Below, one piece after another: positions 15,930 to 23,677 of a DNA stretch of 33,383 nt; within the stretch, counting starts at the first letter, position 1; every line of letters begins with the position of its first letter. The notes beneath the pieces were generated by a model. The model saw only the letters and a list, made by a program, of their open reading frames with translations, did no database searches and was not told the origin of the DNA. Made by a program: the position numbers and the translations under genes. Origin of the DNA: UBA8828 sp046315175 (GTDB lineage Bacteria; Verrucomicrobiota; Verrucomicrobiia; Opitutales; UBA953); contig JBKDBK010000096.1 in NCBI GenBank assembly GCA_046315175.1, forward strand, positions 1-33,383, read 5' to 3'.

Positions 15930-16910
15930 ATGCCCCTCGCCCCCCCGAACCCCACCGTCTTCCCGCCCCTTGGGAGCCCGACGCCGCTCTCGTCGCTCCA
16001 ACGCGAGGTGCTTGCCCTCAAGCAGGCGAAGGACGCCGTCATCCTCGCCCACAACTACCAGTGCGAGGACATCCAGGGCGTGGCCGACTTCGTCGGCGAC
16101 TCGCTCGGCCTGGCCTACAAGGCGGCCGAGGTCTCGGCCTCGACCATCGTCTTCTGCGGCGTCCACTTCATGGCCGAGACGGCCAAGATCGTGAACCCCT
16201 CGAAGCGCGTGCTCCTGCCCGACCTCGAGGCGGGCTGCTCGCTCGCCGACAGCTGCCCGGCGGAGCGGCTGGCCAAGGCCAAGGCGGAGAATCCCGGCAT
16301 GGCGGTGGTGGCCTACATCAACTGCTCGGCCGCGGTGAAGGCGCTGTCGGACGTCATCTGCACCAGCGGCAACGCCAGCCGGATCGTCGAGCGCATCCCG
16401 GCCGACCGGGAGATCCTCTTTGTGCCCGACCAGAACCTCGGCCAATGGGTCGCGGGGCGCACCGGCCGCAAGCTCCGGCTCTGGCCCGGCAGCTGCTACG
16501 CCCATGTCCAGTTCACGCCGACGGCCCTCCTGCGGGCCAAGGCCCTCCACCCGGGAGCGCCCGTCGTGGCCCACCCCGAGTGCACCGAGGCCGTCCGCGC
16601 CCTCGCCGACGAGGTCTGCAGCACCGAGCTGATGGTGGCCTGGGCCAAGCGCCAGAAGGCCGACACGCTCATCGTCACGACCGAGTCGGGCATGATTCAC
16701 CGGCTTCGGCGGGAGGTGCCCGGCAAGACCTTCGTGGCCGCCCCGACGGACCGCTGCGCCTGCAACGAGTGCCGCTACATGAAGCTGAACACCCTGCAAA
16801 AGCTCAGGGATTGCCTGGTCAACGAGGGGCCGGAAATCGAGTTGGACGAGGAAATAAGGGCGAAAGCCGAAATCCCCCTCCGGCGGATGCTCGAATGGAG
16901 CAAAACCTGA
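15930..16910 (+). CDS. nadA: Quinolinate synthase A
   Basis: NadA condenses iminoaspartate (from L-aspartate oxidase, NadB) with dihydroxyacetone phosphate to quinolinate, the precursor of NAD, using an oxygen-labile [4Fe-4S] cluster. I chose ATG 15930, which gives 326 residues; the longer frame upstream runs through fur. Conserved segments are ILAHNYQ near 38-44, VFCGVHFMAETAKI (74-87), AYINCSA.VKA near 129, VPDQNLG near 165, PGSCYAH near 186, HPECTEAV near 215, TTESGMIHRLR near 250 and CACNECRYMKLNTL near 276. The Cys in these motifs provide the cluster ligands. Its position just downstream of a Fur-type gene would fit control by metal supply or oxidative state. nadB and nadC are not in the window. 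Confidence 0.96.
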   Translation: MPLAPPNPTVFPPLGSPTPLSSLQREVLALKQAKDAVILAHNYQCEDIQGVADFVGDSLGLAYKAAEVSASTIVFCGVHFMAETAKIVNPSKRVLLPDLEAGCSLADSCPAERLAKAKAENPGMAVVAYINCSAAVKALSDVICTSGNASRIVERIPADREILFVPDQNLGQWVAGRTGRKLRLWPGSCYAHVQFTPTALLRAKALHPGAPVVAHPECTEAVRALADEVCSTELMVAWAKRQKADTLIVTTESGMIHRLRREVPGKTFVAAPTDRCACNECRYMKLNTLQKLRDCLVNEGPEIELDEEIRAKAEIPLRRMLEWSKT

Positions 16911-17000
16911 ACTTTGGCCCATTTGCTGGGTTCTGAGGTAAAGTAACTATTATTTTTGCGTTGTAGATATTTTTTAACTCATTTTTCACATAACACCGAC
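16911..17000 (+). promoter_or_regulatory. AT-rich upstream region of the small HTH gene
   Basis: In an otherwise strongly GC-rich window these 90 bases, above all 16931-16990, are mainly A and T. A TATTAT at 16948-16953 could be a -10 box, with TTGCTG at 16923-16928 as an imperfectly spaced -35 (19 bases). TTGCGT at 16956-16961 is another possible -35. No Shine-Dalgarno precedes the ATG at 17001. A weak five-pair stem (GCCCA/TGGGT) lies just after the nadA stop. It is probably the promoter of the HTH gene, perhaps with binding sites for it. Confidence 0.4.
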
Positions 17001-17333
17001 ATGCGCATCGAACTCGATCCCTCCGAATACCCCACCAAGGACGCCTACGTCCGCGCCGCGCTCGCGCAGGCCCGCGACCTGGCTTCCGAGAAGTGGGAGG
17101 AAGCCCACAAGCGGCAGAGCTCCAAGCTGACCAAGGAGATTGACCGTCTCTCGAAGCAGGAGCTCGCCCGGCGCCTCCTCCGCCTGATGACCCGCCCGGC
17201 CCGCCGCCGCGCCGTCATCGACGAGACGATGCGTCGCCGCGCCGCGACCATGCGCCAGAAGGGTCTGTCCGTGCGCGAGATCGCGACCGAGCTCGGGGTT
17301 TCGATCCCCTCGGTCTACAACATCACCAAGTGA
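17001..17333 (+). CDS. Small helix-turn-helix protein, 110 aa
   Basis: I do not recognise the family. The ATG at 17001 is preferred over an in-frame one at 16956, which lies inside the AT-rich region and would add a poor N-terminus. The first 80 residues are highly charged and helical (KWEEAHKRQSSKLTKEIDRL, then an Arg-rich ARRLLRLMTRPARRR) and could dimerise or bind nucleic acid. The last 28 residues form a clear helix-turn-helix, KGLSVREIATELGVSIPSVY, resembling the HTH of resolvases and sigma-like regulators. The protein stops just after the recognition helix. It stands alone between nadA and aat with its own AT-rich upstream region, which suggests independent, possibly strong or self-controlled expression. 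Confidence 0.8.
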   Translation: MRIELDPSEYPTKDAYVRAALAQARDLASEKWEEAHKRQSSKLTKEIDRLSKQELARRLLRLMTRPARRRAVIDETMRRRAATMRQKGLSVREIATELGVSIPSVYNITK

Positions 17334-17342
17334 CCGCTTGCC

Positions 17343-17376
17343 CCATCCCCCCCTTCCGCACAGGATGGGGGGATGG
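17343..17376 (+). promoter_or_regulatory. GC hairpin enclosing the aat start codon
   Basis: CCATCCCCCC (17343-17352) pairs perfectly with GGGGGGATGG (17367-17376) across a 14-base loop. The right arm contains both the only purine-rich candidate ribosome binding site and the ATG of aat (17373-17375). No T run follows, so it is not an ordinary terminator for the HTH gene 10 bases upstream. It could hold the start codon closed. Confidence 0.55.
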
Positions 17377-18050
17377 AGCCGTGGGACCTTGGCGACCCCC
17401 GCAAGGGGCCCCGACGTCGGCCCCTCAGAACGGGGGGCGACCTCTCTCCTGAGCGCCTGATTCGCGCCTACCGCAGCGGCGTCTTCCCTTGGGAGACCGG
17501 ATCGGAAGGACCGACCTGGTGGTCGCCCGACCCGCGGTGCGTGCTGCTGACCAAGGATTGGGAGCCGCCGCGCGGCTTGGCGCGGACGCTGCGGAAGCCG
17601 GGCTGGGAGGTGAGCTTTGACCAGGATTTCACCTCGGTCGTGGCGGCCTGCGCAAGGGCGTCGCGGCCCGGGCAGGCGGGGACATGGATCACGCCGGAAT
17701 TCCAGCAAGCCTACGGGGAGCTGCACCGCCGGGGCCACGCCCACAGCGTCGAGGTGAGGCAGGGGGGCATCCTGGTGGGCGGGCTTTACGGGATGCAGGT
17801 CGGGCGGCTTTTCTGCGGCGAGTCGATGTTTCACCTGGTCACGGACGCGTCCAAGGTGGCCTTCGCCAGCCTGGTGGTGCGGCTGAGGGGGCACGGGGTG
17901 CCGCTGGTCGACTGCCAGGCGCCGACCCCCCACCTGATGTCCCTCGGCGCGGTCGTGGCCCATCGGGACGACTTCCTGGACGCGGTTGAGGCGCTGAGGG
18001 ACGCCGGCCCCCTGCCCGGACTGTGGCCGGTCAGCCCTGGGCGGGCTTGA
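17373..18050 (+). CDS. aat: Leucyl/phenylalanyl-tRNA--protein transferase
   Basis: Aat adds Leu or Phe from aminoacyl-tRNA to proteins with an N-terminal Lys or Arg, marking them for ClpS/ClpAP degradation by the N-degron pathway. The protein (225 residues) shows GGDLSPERLIRAYRSGVFPW near 21-40, WWSPDPRCVL, TWITPEF..AY..LH..GHAHSVE, GGLYG...G..F.GESMFH, ASKVAF and LVDCQAPTPHL.SLGA, the family motifs in order. The N-terminal leader before GGDLSP is shorter and more basic than the usual one. The start ATG lies in a perfect GC hairpin. The 3' end overlaps the convergent aroK by 20 bases. Confidence 0.95.
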   Translation: MEPWDLGDPRKGPRRRPLRTGGDLSPERLIRAYRSGVFPWETGSEGPTWWSPDPRCVLLTKDWEPPRGLARTLRKPGWEVSFDQDFTSVVAACARASRPGQAGTWITPEFQQAYGELHRRGHAHSVEVRQGGILVGGLYGMQVGRLFCGESMFHLVTDASKVAFASLVVRLRGHGVPLVDCQAPTPHLMSLGAVVAHRDDFLDAVEALRDAGPLPGLWPVSPGRA

Positions 18051-18579
18051 AGACGGGACCCTCGCGGCGGTAGATGCGCTCCACGGCCTCGACCATCTGC
18101 TGGAGGGTTCTCCCGTCGGTGAACACGGCGATGCCGCAGGCGAGGTAGGCCTTCTCGCGCGAGGCAAGGAGCTCGCGGATGCGGGTCTCGGGATCGGGAC
18201 CCTCGAGGAGGGGCCGGTGGCCGCGCTTCTCGGTTCGGCGGAGGATGGATTCGGCGGAGGCGAAGAGGGTCACGACCACGCCCTTGGAGGCGACGAGAGC
18301 GCCCATGCCCTCGGGAACGACAAGTCCGCCGCCGCAGGCGATGACGGCCCCGGAGGCTGGAAGGTGGGACTCGACGACCTTGCGCTCGAGGGCACGGAAG
18401 GCGGGTTCGCCGTCCTGCGAGAAGATCTCGGCGATGGTCTTGCCGGCGAGACGCTCAACCACCTCGTCGGTGTCGACGAAGGGGCGGCCCCACCGCCGGG
18501 CGAGGAGCCGCCCGAGGGTCGACTTGCCCGTGCCCATGAAGCCCACGAGGAGCAGGTTGGGCTGGGAGGACTCGGCCAT
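18031..18579 (-). CDS. aroK: Shikimate kinase
   Basis: Phosphorylates shikimate at the 3-hydroxyl with ATP, the fifth step of chorismate synthesis after DAHP. The 182-residue NMP-kinase-like protein has Walker A GFMGTGKST (13-21), the shikimate-binding Asp of DTD (36-38), FRALE with Arg62, the GGG loop (83-85) and the lid Arg in GHRPLL near 122. Its length is normal. It is last in a minus-strand run below an exported hypothetical protein (42-base gap) and overlaps the end of aat on the other strand. aroB, which often follows aroK, is not here. With aroF and trpD it shows that aromatic synthesis genes are scattered through this region. Confidence 0.95.
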   Translation of the reverse strand: MAESSQPNLLLVGFMGTGKSTLGRLLARRWGRPFVDTDEVVERLAGKTIAEIFSQDGEPAFRALERKVVESHLPASGAVIACGGGLVVPEGMGALVASKGVVVTLFASAESILRRTEKRGHRPLLEGPDPETRIRELLASREKAYLACGIAVFTDGRTLQQMVEAVERIYRREGPVFKPAQG

Positions 18580-18621
18580 CCGGCATCCAAGGCCCGGCCC
18601 GGCCCGGGCGCAAGCCGTCCG

Positions 18622-19512
18622 TCAGCGCAGCGCAGCGAGCGCCTCCTTGGCGCGGGGCGCCAGGCGCTCGGAGAGGCCGGCGCTGGCTGCGGTGAGCCGC
18701 GCGCGGTCGGCGGCCGAGAAAACGCGCGGGACGGAGTCCCACGCGGCCTCGGTGAGCTCGTCGGCCGGCCCCTTGAGCAGTCCGAACACCGTTTCCTTGT
18801 CGACCTTGAGGGAAGGCCGGGAGGCGGCGACGCGAAGCCAGGCCGCGCGCGAGGCGCGCGACCAGCCCTCGGGAGCCTTGGCGACGAAGCCCTTGGGGAG
18901 GGCGGAGAGCGGGAGGCGGAGAATCTCCTCCTCGAGCGCGAGGACATCCGAGCGGCGCTTGGCGGCGGCCAGCTTCTCCCAGAGGAGGGGAGCGGCGAGC
19001 TCGGGTTTCATCCTTCGCAGGAGATAGAGCGCCCGGGTGGCGAGCTCGCCGTCGGGTCCCTTGGCAAAGGCGGCGACCTGGGCGGGGCTGAGGGCAGGCT
19101 TTTGCCCGAGCTCGACGGAGCGGATGGAGTCGACCAACGCGGCGAGGTCGCCCTTGCCCGGAGCGTAGGGGACGGTCTTGATGGGCTCGGGGGCGATCGG
19201 CGACGCGGTCGTCACCGAGGGATCGAGCTTGAGCTGGGTCTCGAGGGCGAACTTGACCTCGGGATGCTGGGCAGCCTCGGCGCGCCGACGCAGCTCGGGG
19301 AACCACCAGGAGGCGAGGGCGCCGGGGGAGCGCTCGGAGGCCCCGAGCGCAATCGTCGCGCTGTGGACGGCCTCGAGCTCCTTGACGCGGCGACCCTCGG
19401 CCTTGTCGAAGGCCGCGAGGACGGCGGCGAGGCTCTCGCGGGTGGGCGGCGTCGACTGGGCCTGCGAGACGAGCGGGAGCAGGAGGGCGAGGGCGAGGAG
19501 GAGCAGGCGCAT
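18622..19512 (-). CDS. Exported hypothetical protein, 296 aa
   Basis: No family recognised. ATG 19512 gives an N-terminal signal peptide (MRLLLLALALLLPLVSQAQS, cleavage near AQA/S), while the longer upstream frame is Arg/Pro-rich shadow sequence. The mature part is helical and Ala/Leu-rich with repeated ARxxLxxL..A patterns, giving a HEAT- or TPR-like feel but no motif I can name. A Pro-rich linker lies around 95-110. It is likely periplasmic. It starts 11 bases after the stop of the YjdF-like membrane protein gene and precedes aroK, so it is probably co-transcribed with both. Confidence 0.75.
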   Translation of the reverse strand: MRLLLLALALLLPLVSQAQSTPPTRESLAAVLAAFDKAEGRRVKELEAVHSATIALGASERSPGALASWWFPELRRRAEAAQHPEVKFALETQLKLDPSVTTASPIAPEPIKTVPYAPGKGDLAALVDSIRSVELGQKPALSPAQVAAFAKGPDGELATRALYLLRRMKPELAAPLLWEKLAAAKRRSDVLALEEEILRLPLSALPKGFVAKAPEGWSRASRAAWLRVAASRPSLKVDKETVFGLLKGPADELTEAAWDSVPRVFSAADRARLTAASAGLSERLAPRAKEALAALR

Positions 19513-19523
19513 GGGAAGGTGGG

Positions 19524-20138
19524 TCAGGCGGCTTGGGGATGGGAAAGGGCGGCGAGGGAGCGGTCGTGGGAGCGGGCGAAAAGGGTCACGGCGGCCAAGG
19601 CGGCGAGGAGGGCGCACCCCATGTCGGCCTGCGTGTCCCACGGGTCGCCCTGGGTGCCGAGGAAGGAGTCGGCCGACTGGCCGATGGCGACGGCGACGCC
19701 CCACTCGATGAGCTCATAGGCCGCGCTGAAGGCGAGGGTGCAGGCCGCGGCAAGCCAACCGGCGAGGCGCGCCGTGGCGACGAGGGAGCCGCGCAGGAAG
19801 ACCTCGCGGAAGAAAAGGGCGGGGACGAACCCCTGGAAGAGATGGCCGAGCCGATCGTAGGGATTGCGGAGCAGGCCGAGCTGGTCGCGGACCCAGTTGC
19901 CCAGGGGCACCTCGGCGTAGGTCCAATGGGAGCCCACGATGAGGATGAGGGCGTGGGCAAAGAGGAGACGCCCGAGCAGGCGCGAGGGGGCGGGCAGAAA
20001 GGGAACCAGGGCGGCGCCGAGGAAGACGGGGGAGGATTCCAGGGCCCAGGTGGGCAGATCCTTGCACCCGAACGCGGCGAGGAGCGCCAGGGCGACGGCG
20101 GCCGTGGCGAGGAGGGTGAACTCGCGGCGGGCCCCCAT
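19524..20138 (-). CDS. yjdF: YjdF/DUF2238 family membrane protein
   Basis: Predicted inner-membrane protein of unknown function, 204 residues with about five to six hydrophobic segments. The family is shown by NPYDRLGHLFQGFVPALFFRE in the middle, AAYELIEWGVA, and FLGTQGDPWDTQADM near 165-180, the standard DUF2238 (YjdF) signature. The start ATG (20138-20136) overlaps the stop codon of the upstream oxidoreductase by one base (TGATG), so translation is likely coupled. The conserved charged residues (Asp, Glu, His) lie within or next to membrane segments, but the role of the family is not established. Confidence 0.88.
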   Translation of the reverse strand: MGARREFTLLATAAVALALLAAFGCKDLPTWALESSPVFLGAALVPFLPAPSRLLGRLLFAHALILIVGSHWTYAEVPLGNWVRDQLGLLRNPYDRLGHLFQGFVPALFFREVFLRGSLVATARLAGWLAAACTLAFSAAYELIEWGVAVAIGQSADSFLGTQGDPWDTQADMGCALLAALAAVTLFARSHDRSLAALSHPQAA

Positions 20139-21445
20139 CAGATGCGCCAAGGGGCGCGGAACTCGGGCGAGTGGAGGCGCTGGGCCTGGGCGTCGCCCAC
20201 GATGGCGCGGGCGTCCTCGGAGAGCGTGACCTTGCGGCCGAGCCGGACGGACAGGGCGGCGAGGTTGACCACGGTGCAGCTGTGATGGGCCTCGCGCACG
20301 CCGTAGCCGAAGGGTCGGCGTTCGCGGACGGCGCGATGGAAGTCGTCCTCCTGGCGCTCGGGAAGGAGGAACTCCCGGGCCTTGGCGGCGAGGTGGGGCG
20401 GGTCGGTGCGGAGGTTGGGCCAGAGCTTGCCGTTGGGCCCCTCGATGAAGGGACGGGTGCCGTGGCCGGGGCAGAGCTCGGACTCGAGGATGAGCTTGGT
20501 GCCGTCGCGGTACATCAGGGTGACGGTCTTCCAGGCTCCGCAGGCGAGCGCGTCCTGGGAGGGAGCGTCGGCCTCGGCGGACACGGGGTATTCGCCGTCC
20601 TTGCCGAGGAAGTACTGGGCGGGGTCGAGGAAGTGCTGGCCCATGTCGCCCAGCCCGCCTTGGTCGAAGTTCCAGTAGCCGCGGAAGGACCCGTGGGCGC
20701 GATGAGGGTGGTAGGGGATGAGGGGCGAGGGGCCGCAATAGAGGTCCCAGTCGAGGTGCTTGGGCACGGGCTGGGGCTCGAGGTTGGTCTTGCCGACCCA
20801 AAGGTTGGCCTTCCACTGGATGCCGCCGGCGCCGGAGGCGACCCGCATGGTGAGGGGGCCGCCGAGGACGCCGGAGGCGACGATGCGGCGGATCTCACGC
20901 GCGGGACCGACGCCGTAGTAGCCGGTGGAGTTGAGGCGGAACCAGGTGTTGACGCGGAAGGGCACGGCGGCCTTCTCGACGACGTCGACCAGGGCGAGAC
21001 CCTCGCCGATGGTGCGGGTCAGGGGCTTCTCGCACCAGACGGCCTTGCCGAGGCGGGCGGCGGCGGCGGCGATGAAGCCGTGCCAGTGGGGAGGGGTGCA
21101 GACGTGGACGATGTCGGCGTCGGCCATGCCGATGACCTCGCGGAAGTCGCGGACGGTCTTGGGGCGCTGGCCCTGGGCCTTCTCGATCTGGCCGGCGCGG
21201 TTGGCGGCATGGTTGTCGTCGGGGTCGGCGCAGGCAAGCCAGCGGTGCTCCGAGCCCCGGGTTTGGTCCAGGTGCATCCCCGAGATGCCGCCGCAGCCGA
21301 CGAGCACGTGGTTGAGGGTCTCGCTCGGGGGGATGTAGCCGCGTCCGAGCACGTGGCGGGGGACGATGGTCAGGCCGGCGCCGAGGAGGGCGGCCTTGCC
21401 GAGGAACGAGCGGCGGGAAAGGGAGGGGTTGGGCTTGCGGGGCAT
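20138..21445 (-). CDS. Gfo/Idh/MocA family oxidoreductase with Tat signal
   Basis: NAD(P)-dependent dehydrogenase family acting on sugars, inositols or related compounds. The N-terminus has a twin-arginine signal (SRRSFLGKAALLGAG, 10-24), so it is exported folded to the periplasm, as for glucose-fructose oxidoreductase-like members. The Rossmann part starts with LVGCGGISGMH, then CTPPHWHG and CEKPLTRT (the family EKP motif). The C-terminal Gfo domain follows, with YWNFDQGGLGDMGQHFLDPA, where D.G.H carries the usual catalytic-region His. At 435 residues it is typical of Tat-exported planctomycete/verrucomicrobial members. The substrate cannot be told. Only 23 bases separate it from the divergent FAH gene. 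Confidence 0.92.
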   Translation of the reverse strand: MPRKPNPSLSRRSFLGKAALLGAGLTIVPRHVLGRGYIPPSETLNHVLVGCGGISGMHLDQTRGSEHRWLACADPDDNHAANRAGQIEKAQGQRPKTVRDFREVIGMADADIVHVCTPPHWHGFIAAAAARLGKAVWCEKPLTRTIGEGLALVDVVEKAAVPFRVNTWFRLNSTGYYGVGPAREIRRIVASGVLGGPLTMRVASGAGGIQWKANLWVGKTNLEPQPVPKHLDWDLYCGPSPLIPYHPHRAHGSFRGYWNFDQGGLGDMGQHFLDPAQYFLGKDGEYPVSAEADAPSQDALACGAWKTVTLMYRDGTKLILESELCPGHGTRPFIEGPNGKLWPNLRTDPPHLAAKAREFLLPERQEDDFHRAVRERRPFGYGVREAHHSCTVVNLAALSVRLGRKVTLSEDARAIVGDAQAQRLHSPEFRAPWRI

Positions 21446-21468
21446 GACAAGTTGGTGACCCTCAAGGT

Positions 21469-22272
21469 ATGCGAGTGTTCCGCCTGTTGGAAAGTCCCAA
21501 TGCCAAGCCGGTCCACGCCCGGGAGGCCGAGGGGGGCTGGGAGGAGGTTCGCCGGGAGGGGCTTTGCTTCATCCCCGCCGGCCGCCGCTTCGCCGGCGGC
21601 AGGATCCTCGCCCCGGTCGAGCCCCGGGTGCTTTTCTGCGTGGGCGTCAACTACGCGTCGCACGCGAGGGAATTCGGGCACGTGCAAGGCGCCTGGCCGA
21701 CCATCTTCCACAAGAACCCGGCCTCGGTGGTGGCGACGGGAGAGACGGTGCGGCTGCCTCGCCACCTGCGCAGCGACAAGGTCGACTTCGAGGCGGAGAT
21801 CGCCGTGGTCGTCGGGGAGGACATCCGCAACGCGACCCCGGCCGAGGCCCTGCGCAAGGTGCTGGGCTACACCTGCTCGAACGACGTGTCGGCCCGCGAC
21901 TGGCAGAAGGAGTGGGGCGGCACGCAGTGGTCGCGCGGCAAGTCCTTCGACACCTTTTGTCCGCTCGGACCCTGCCTGCTCACCGCCGACGAGGTTCCGG
22001 ATCCCTCGCGGCTGGAGATCCGCTTCCGCCTCAACGGCGTGACGATGCAGTCGGCGCCCGCCTCGGAGATGCAGTTCGGCGTGGGTGAGATCCTTGCCTT
22101 TCTCTCCGGCAGCTCGACGGTGCCGGCGGGCTCGGTGGTGCTGACGGGCAGCCCGGCCGGGGTCGGGATGGCTCGCACCCCGCCCCGCTGGCTGGCTCCG
22201 GGGGACATCATGGAGGTGGAGATTCCCGGGGTGGGCGTCCTGCGCAACCCCGTGGCCGAGGAGGCAACCTAA
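21469..22272 (+). CDS. Fumarylacetoacetate hydrolase family protein
   Basis: Member of the FAH superfamily, which cleaves or isomerises 2-oxo-acid and enol compounds with a divalent metal. Metal-binding residues are seen as FEAE (Glu108, Glu110) and NDV (Asp139). Other marks are VNYASHAREFG near 60-70, the active-site region GYTCSNDVSARDWQ, and Lys158 in RGKSFDTFCPLGPCL. The N-terminal 50-residue domain precedes the FAH fold, as in 2-hydroxyhepta-2,4-diene-1,7-dioate isomerase-like and ureidoglycolate lyase-like members. At 267 residues it is of normal length. The exact reaction is unknown. It is divergent from the Tat oxidoreductase, and the pair might serve one catabolic route, but this is a guess. 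Confidence 0.9.
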   Translation: MRVFRLLESPNAKPVHAREAEGGWEEVRREGLCFIPAGRRFAGGRILAPVEPRVLFCVGVNYASHAREFGHVQGAWPTIFHKNPASVVATGETVRLPRHLRSDKVDFEAEIAVVVGEDIRNATPAEALRKVLGYTCSNDVSARDWQKEWGGTQWSRGKSFDTFCPLGPCLLTADEVPDPSRLEIRFRLNGVTMQSAPASEMQFGVGEILAFLSGSSTVPAGSVVLTGSPAGVGMARTPPRWLAPGDIMEVEIPGVGVLRNPVAEEAT

Positions 22273-22313
22273 GGCTGGCGGAGCGCCCTGCCCCGCCACA
22301 TAAAACCACCCCC

Positions 22314-23675
22314 ATGTTCGCCGCCCTCTCCGAGCGCTTCTCCAAGGCCCTGCGGGACCTCCGCGGGCTCTCGAAGATCACGGAGTCGAGCCTCGATCCG
22401 GTGCTGGCCGAGGTGCGGCAGGCCCTGATGGCGGCGGATGTCCATTTCCGCGTGGCGCGCGACTTCACCGACCGGGTGAAGGCGGCCTGCCTCGGCCAGG
22501 CGGTGACCGAGTCGGTGACCCCGGCGCAGATGGCGGTGAAGGTCATCCACGACGAGCTGGCGAGGCTGCTCGGCGGGGAGGCGCGGCCGCTCGCCGCGAC
22601 GCGCCCCCTGCGGATTCTGCTCGTGGGCCTGCACGGCTCGGGCAAGACGACCACCGCCGCCAAGCTCGCCCGCCACCTCAAGGCCAAGGAGGGTGTCGCC
22701 AAGCCCTTCCTGGTGGGCGCCGACATCCACCGTCCCGCCGCCATCGACCAGCTGGAGACGCTGGCCGCGCAGGAGGGGGTCGGCTTCCTCTCGGACCGCG
22801 CCTCGCGGAACGCCGCCGCGCTGGCGGGAGCCGCCCTGGCCCGCGCCCTGGCCGAGGGTGCCGACGCGGTCATCGTGGACACGGCGGGGCGGCTGCAGGC
22901 CGACGCCGACCTGATGGCCGAGGTGGTGCGCATCCGCGAGGTGGTGCGCCCGGACGAGGTCTTCCTGGTGGCCGACGCCGCCCTGGGCCAGCAGGCCGTG
23001 GACGTGGCGGCGCGGTTCCACGCCGCGACGCCGCTGACGGGCCTCATCCTGACGAAGCTCGACGGCGACGCGCGCGGAGGCGCCGCGCTGTCGATCCGCG
23101 AGGTGACCGGCGTGCCCATCCGCTACCTCGGCACCGGGGAGAAGCCCGGGGACTTCGAGACCTTCCAGCCCGAGCGCATGGCCGGGCGCATCCTCGGCAT
23201 GGGCGACGTGGTCAGCCTGGTCGAGAAGGCGCAGGCGACCGTCGACCAGCGCGAGGCCGAGCGCCTGGCGGAGAAGATGCGCAAGGGCGACTTCGACCTG
23301 GAGGACTTTCTCAGCCAGATGCGCCAGATGCGGTCGATGGGCCCGCTGGGCGACATCATGAAGATGCTGCCCGGGATGGGCGGCATGCAGGTGGGCGCGC
23401 GCGAGGAGGGGATGCTCCGCCGCACGGAGGCCATCCTGACCTCGATGACCCGCAAGGAGCGGCGCAAGCCCGACCTCCTCAACGCCTCGCGCCGCTCGCG
23501 CATCGCCCGGGGCTCCGGCACCCAGGTGGCCGACGTCAACGCGATGCTCAAGCAGTTCGGGCAGATGCGCGACGTCATGCGCATGATGCGCGGCGGCAAG
23601 GGCAAGGAACTCATGCGCCGGATGGGCGGCATGGGCGGCGGGGGCGGCTTCCGGCCTCCGGGGATGTTCCGCTGA
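22314..23675 (+). CDS. ffh: Signal recognition particle protein Ffh (SRP54)
   Basis: GTPase that binds signal peptides of nascent membrane proteins and delivers ribosomes to FtsY. The N domain (1-90) has the helical bundle, followed by the G domain with GLHGSGKTTT (105-114), the GADIHRPAAIDQL insertion-box motif (where many species have DIYRPAA), VDTAGR, TKLDGDARGG and GTGEKPGDFE. The M domain from about 330 is rich in Met (MRQMRSMGPLGDIMKMLPGMGGM) and binds SRP RNA through RIARGSGT, then ends in a Gly/Met-rich tail. At 453 residues it has normal length. ATG 22314 follows CATAAAACCACCCCC with no Shine-Dalgarno. The gene is followed after 2 bases by an SDR gene. Confidence 0.97.
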   Translation: MFAALSERFSKALRDLRGLSKITESSLDPVLAEVRQALMAADVHFRVARDFTDRVKAACLGQAVTESVTPAQMAVKVIHDELARLLGGEARPLAATRPLRILLVGLHGSGKTTTAAKLARHLKAKEGVAKPFLVGADIHRPAAIDQLETLAAQEGVGFLSDRASRNAAALAGAALARALAEGADAVIVDTAGRLQADADLMAEVVRIREVVRPDEVFLVADAALGQQAVDVAARFHAATPLTGLILTKLDGDARGGAALSIREVTGVPIRYLGTGEKPGDFETFQPERMAGRILGMGDVVSLVEKAQATVDQREAERLAEKMRKGDFDLEDFLSQMRQMRSMGPLGDIMKMLPGMGGMQVGAREEGMLRRTEAILTSMTRKERRKPDLLNASRRSRIARGSGTQVADVNAMLKQFGQMRDVMRMMRGGKGKELMRRMGGMGGGGGFRPPGMFR

Positions 23676-23677
23676 CC

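Noticed and set aside
16956..17000. An earlier start for the small HTH gene at 16956.
   Set aside because: The added 15 residues come from the AT-rich promoter-like DNA, with odd composition and no ribosome binding site.
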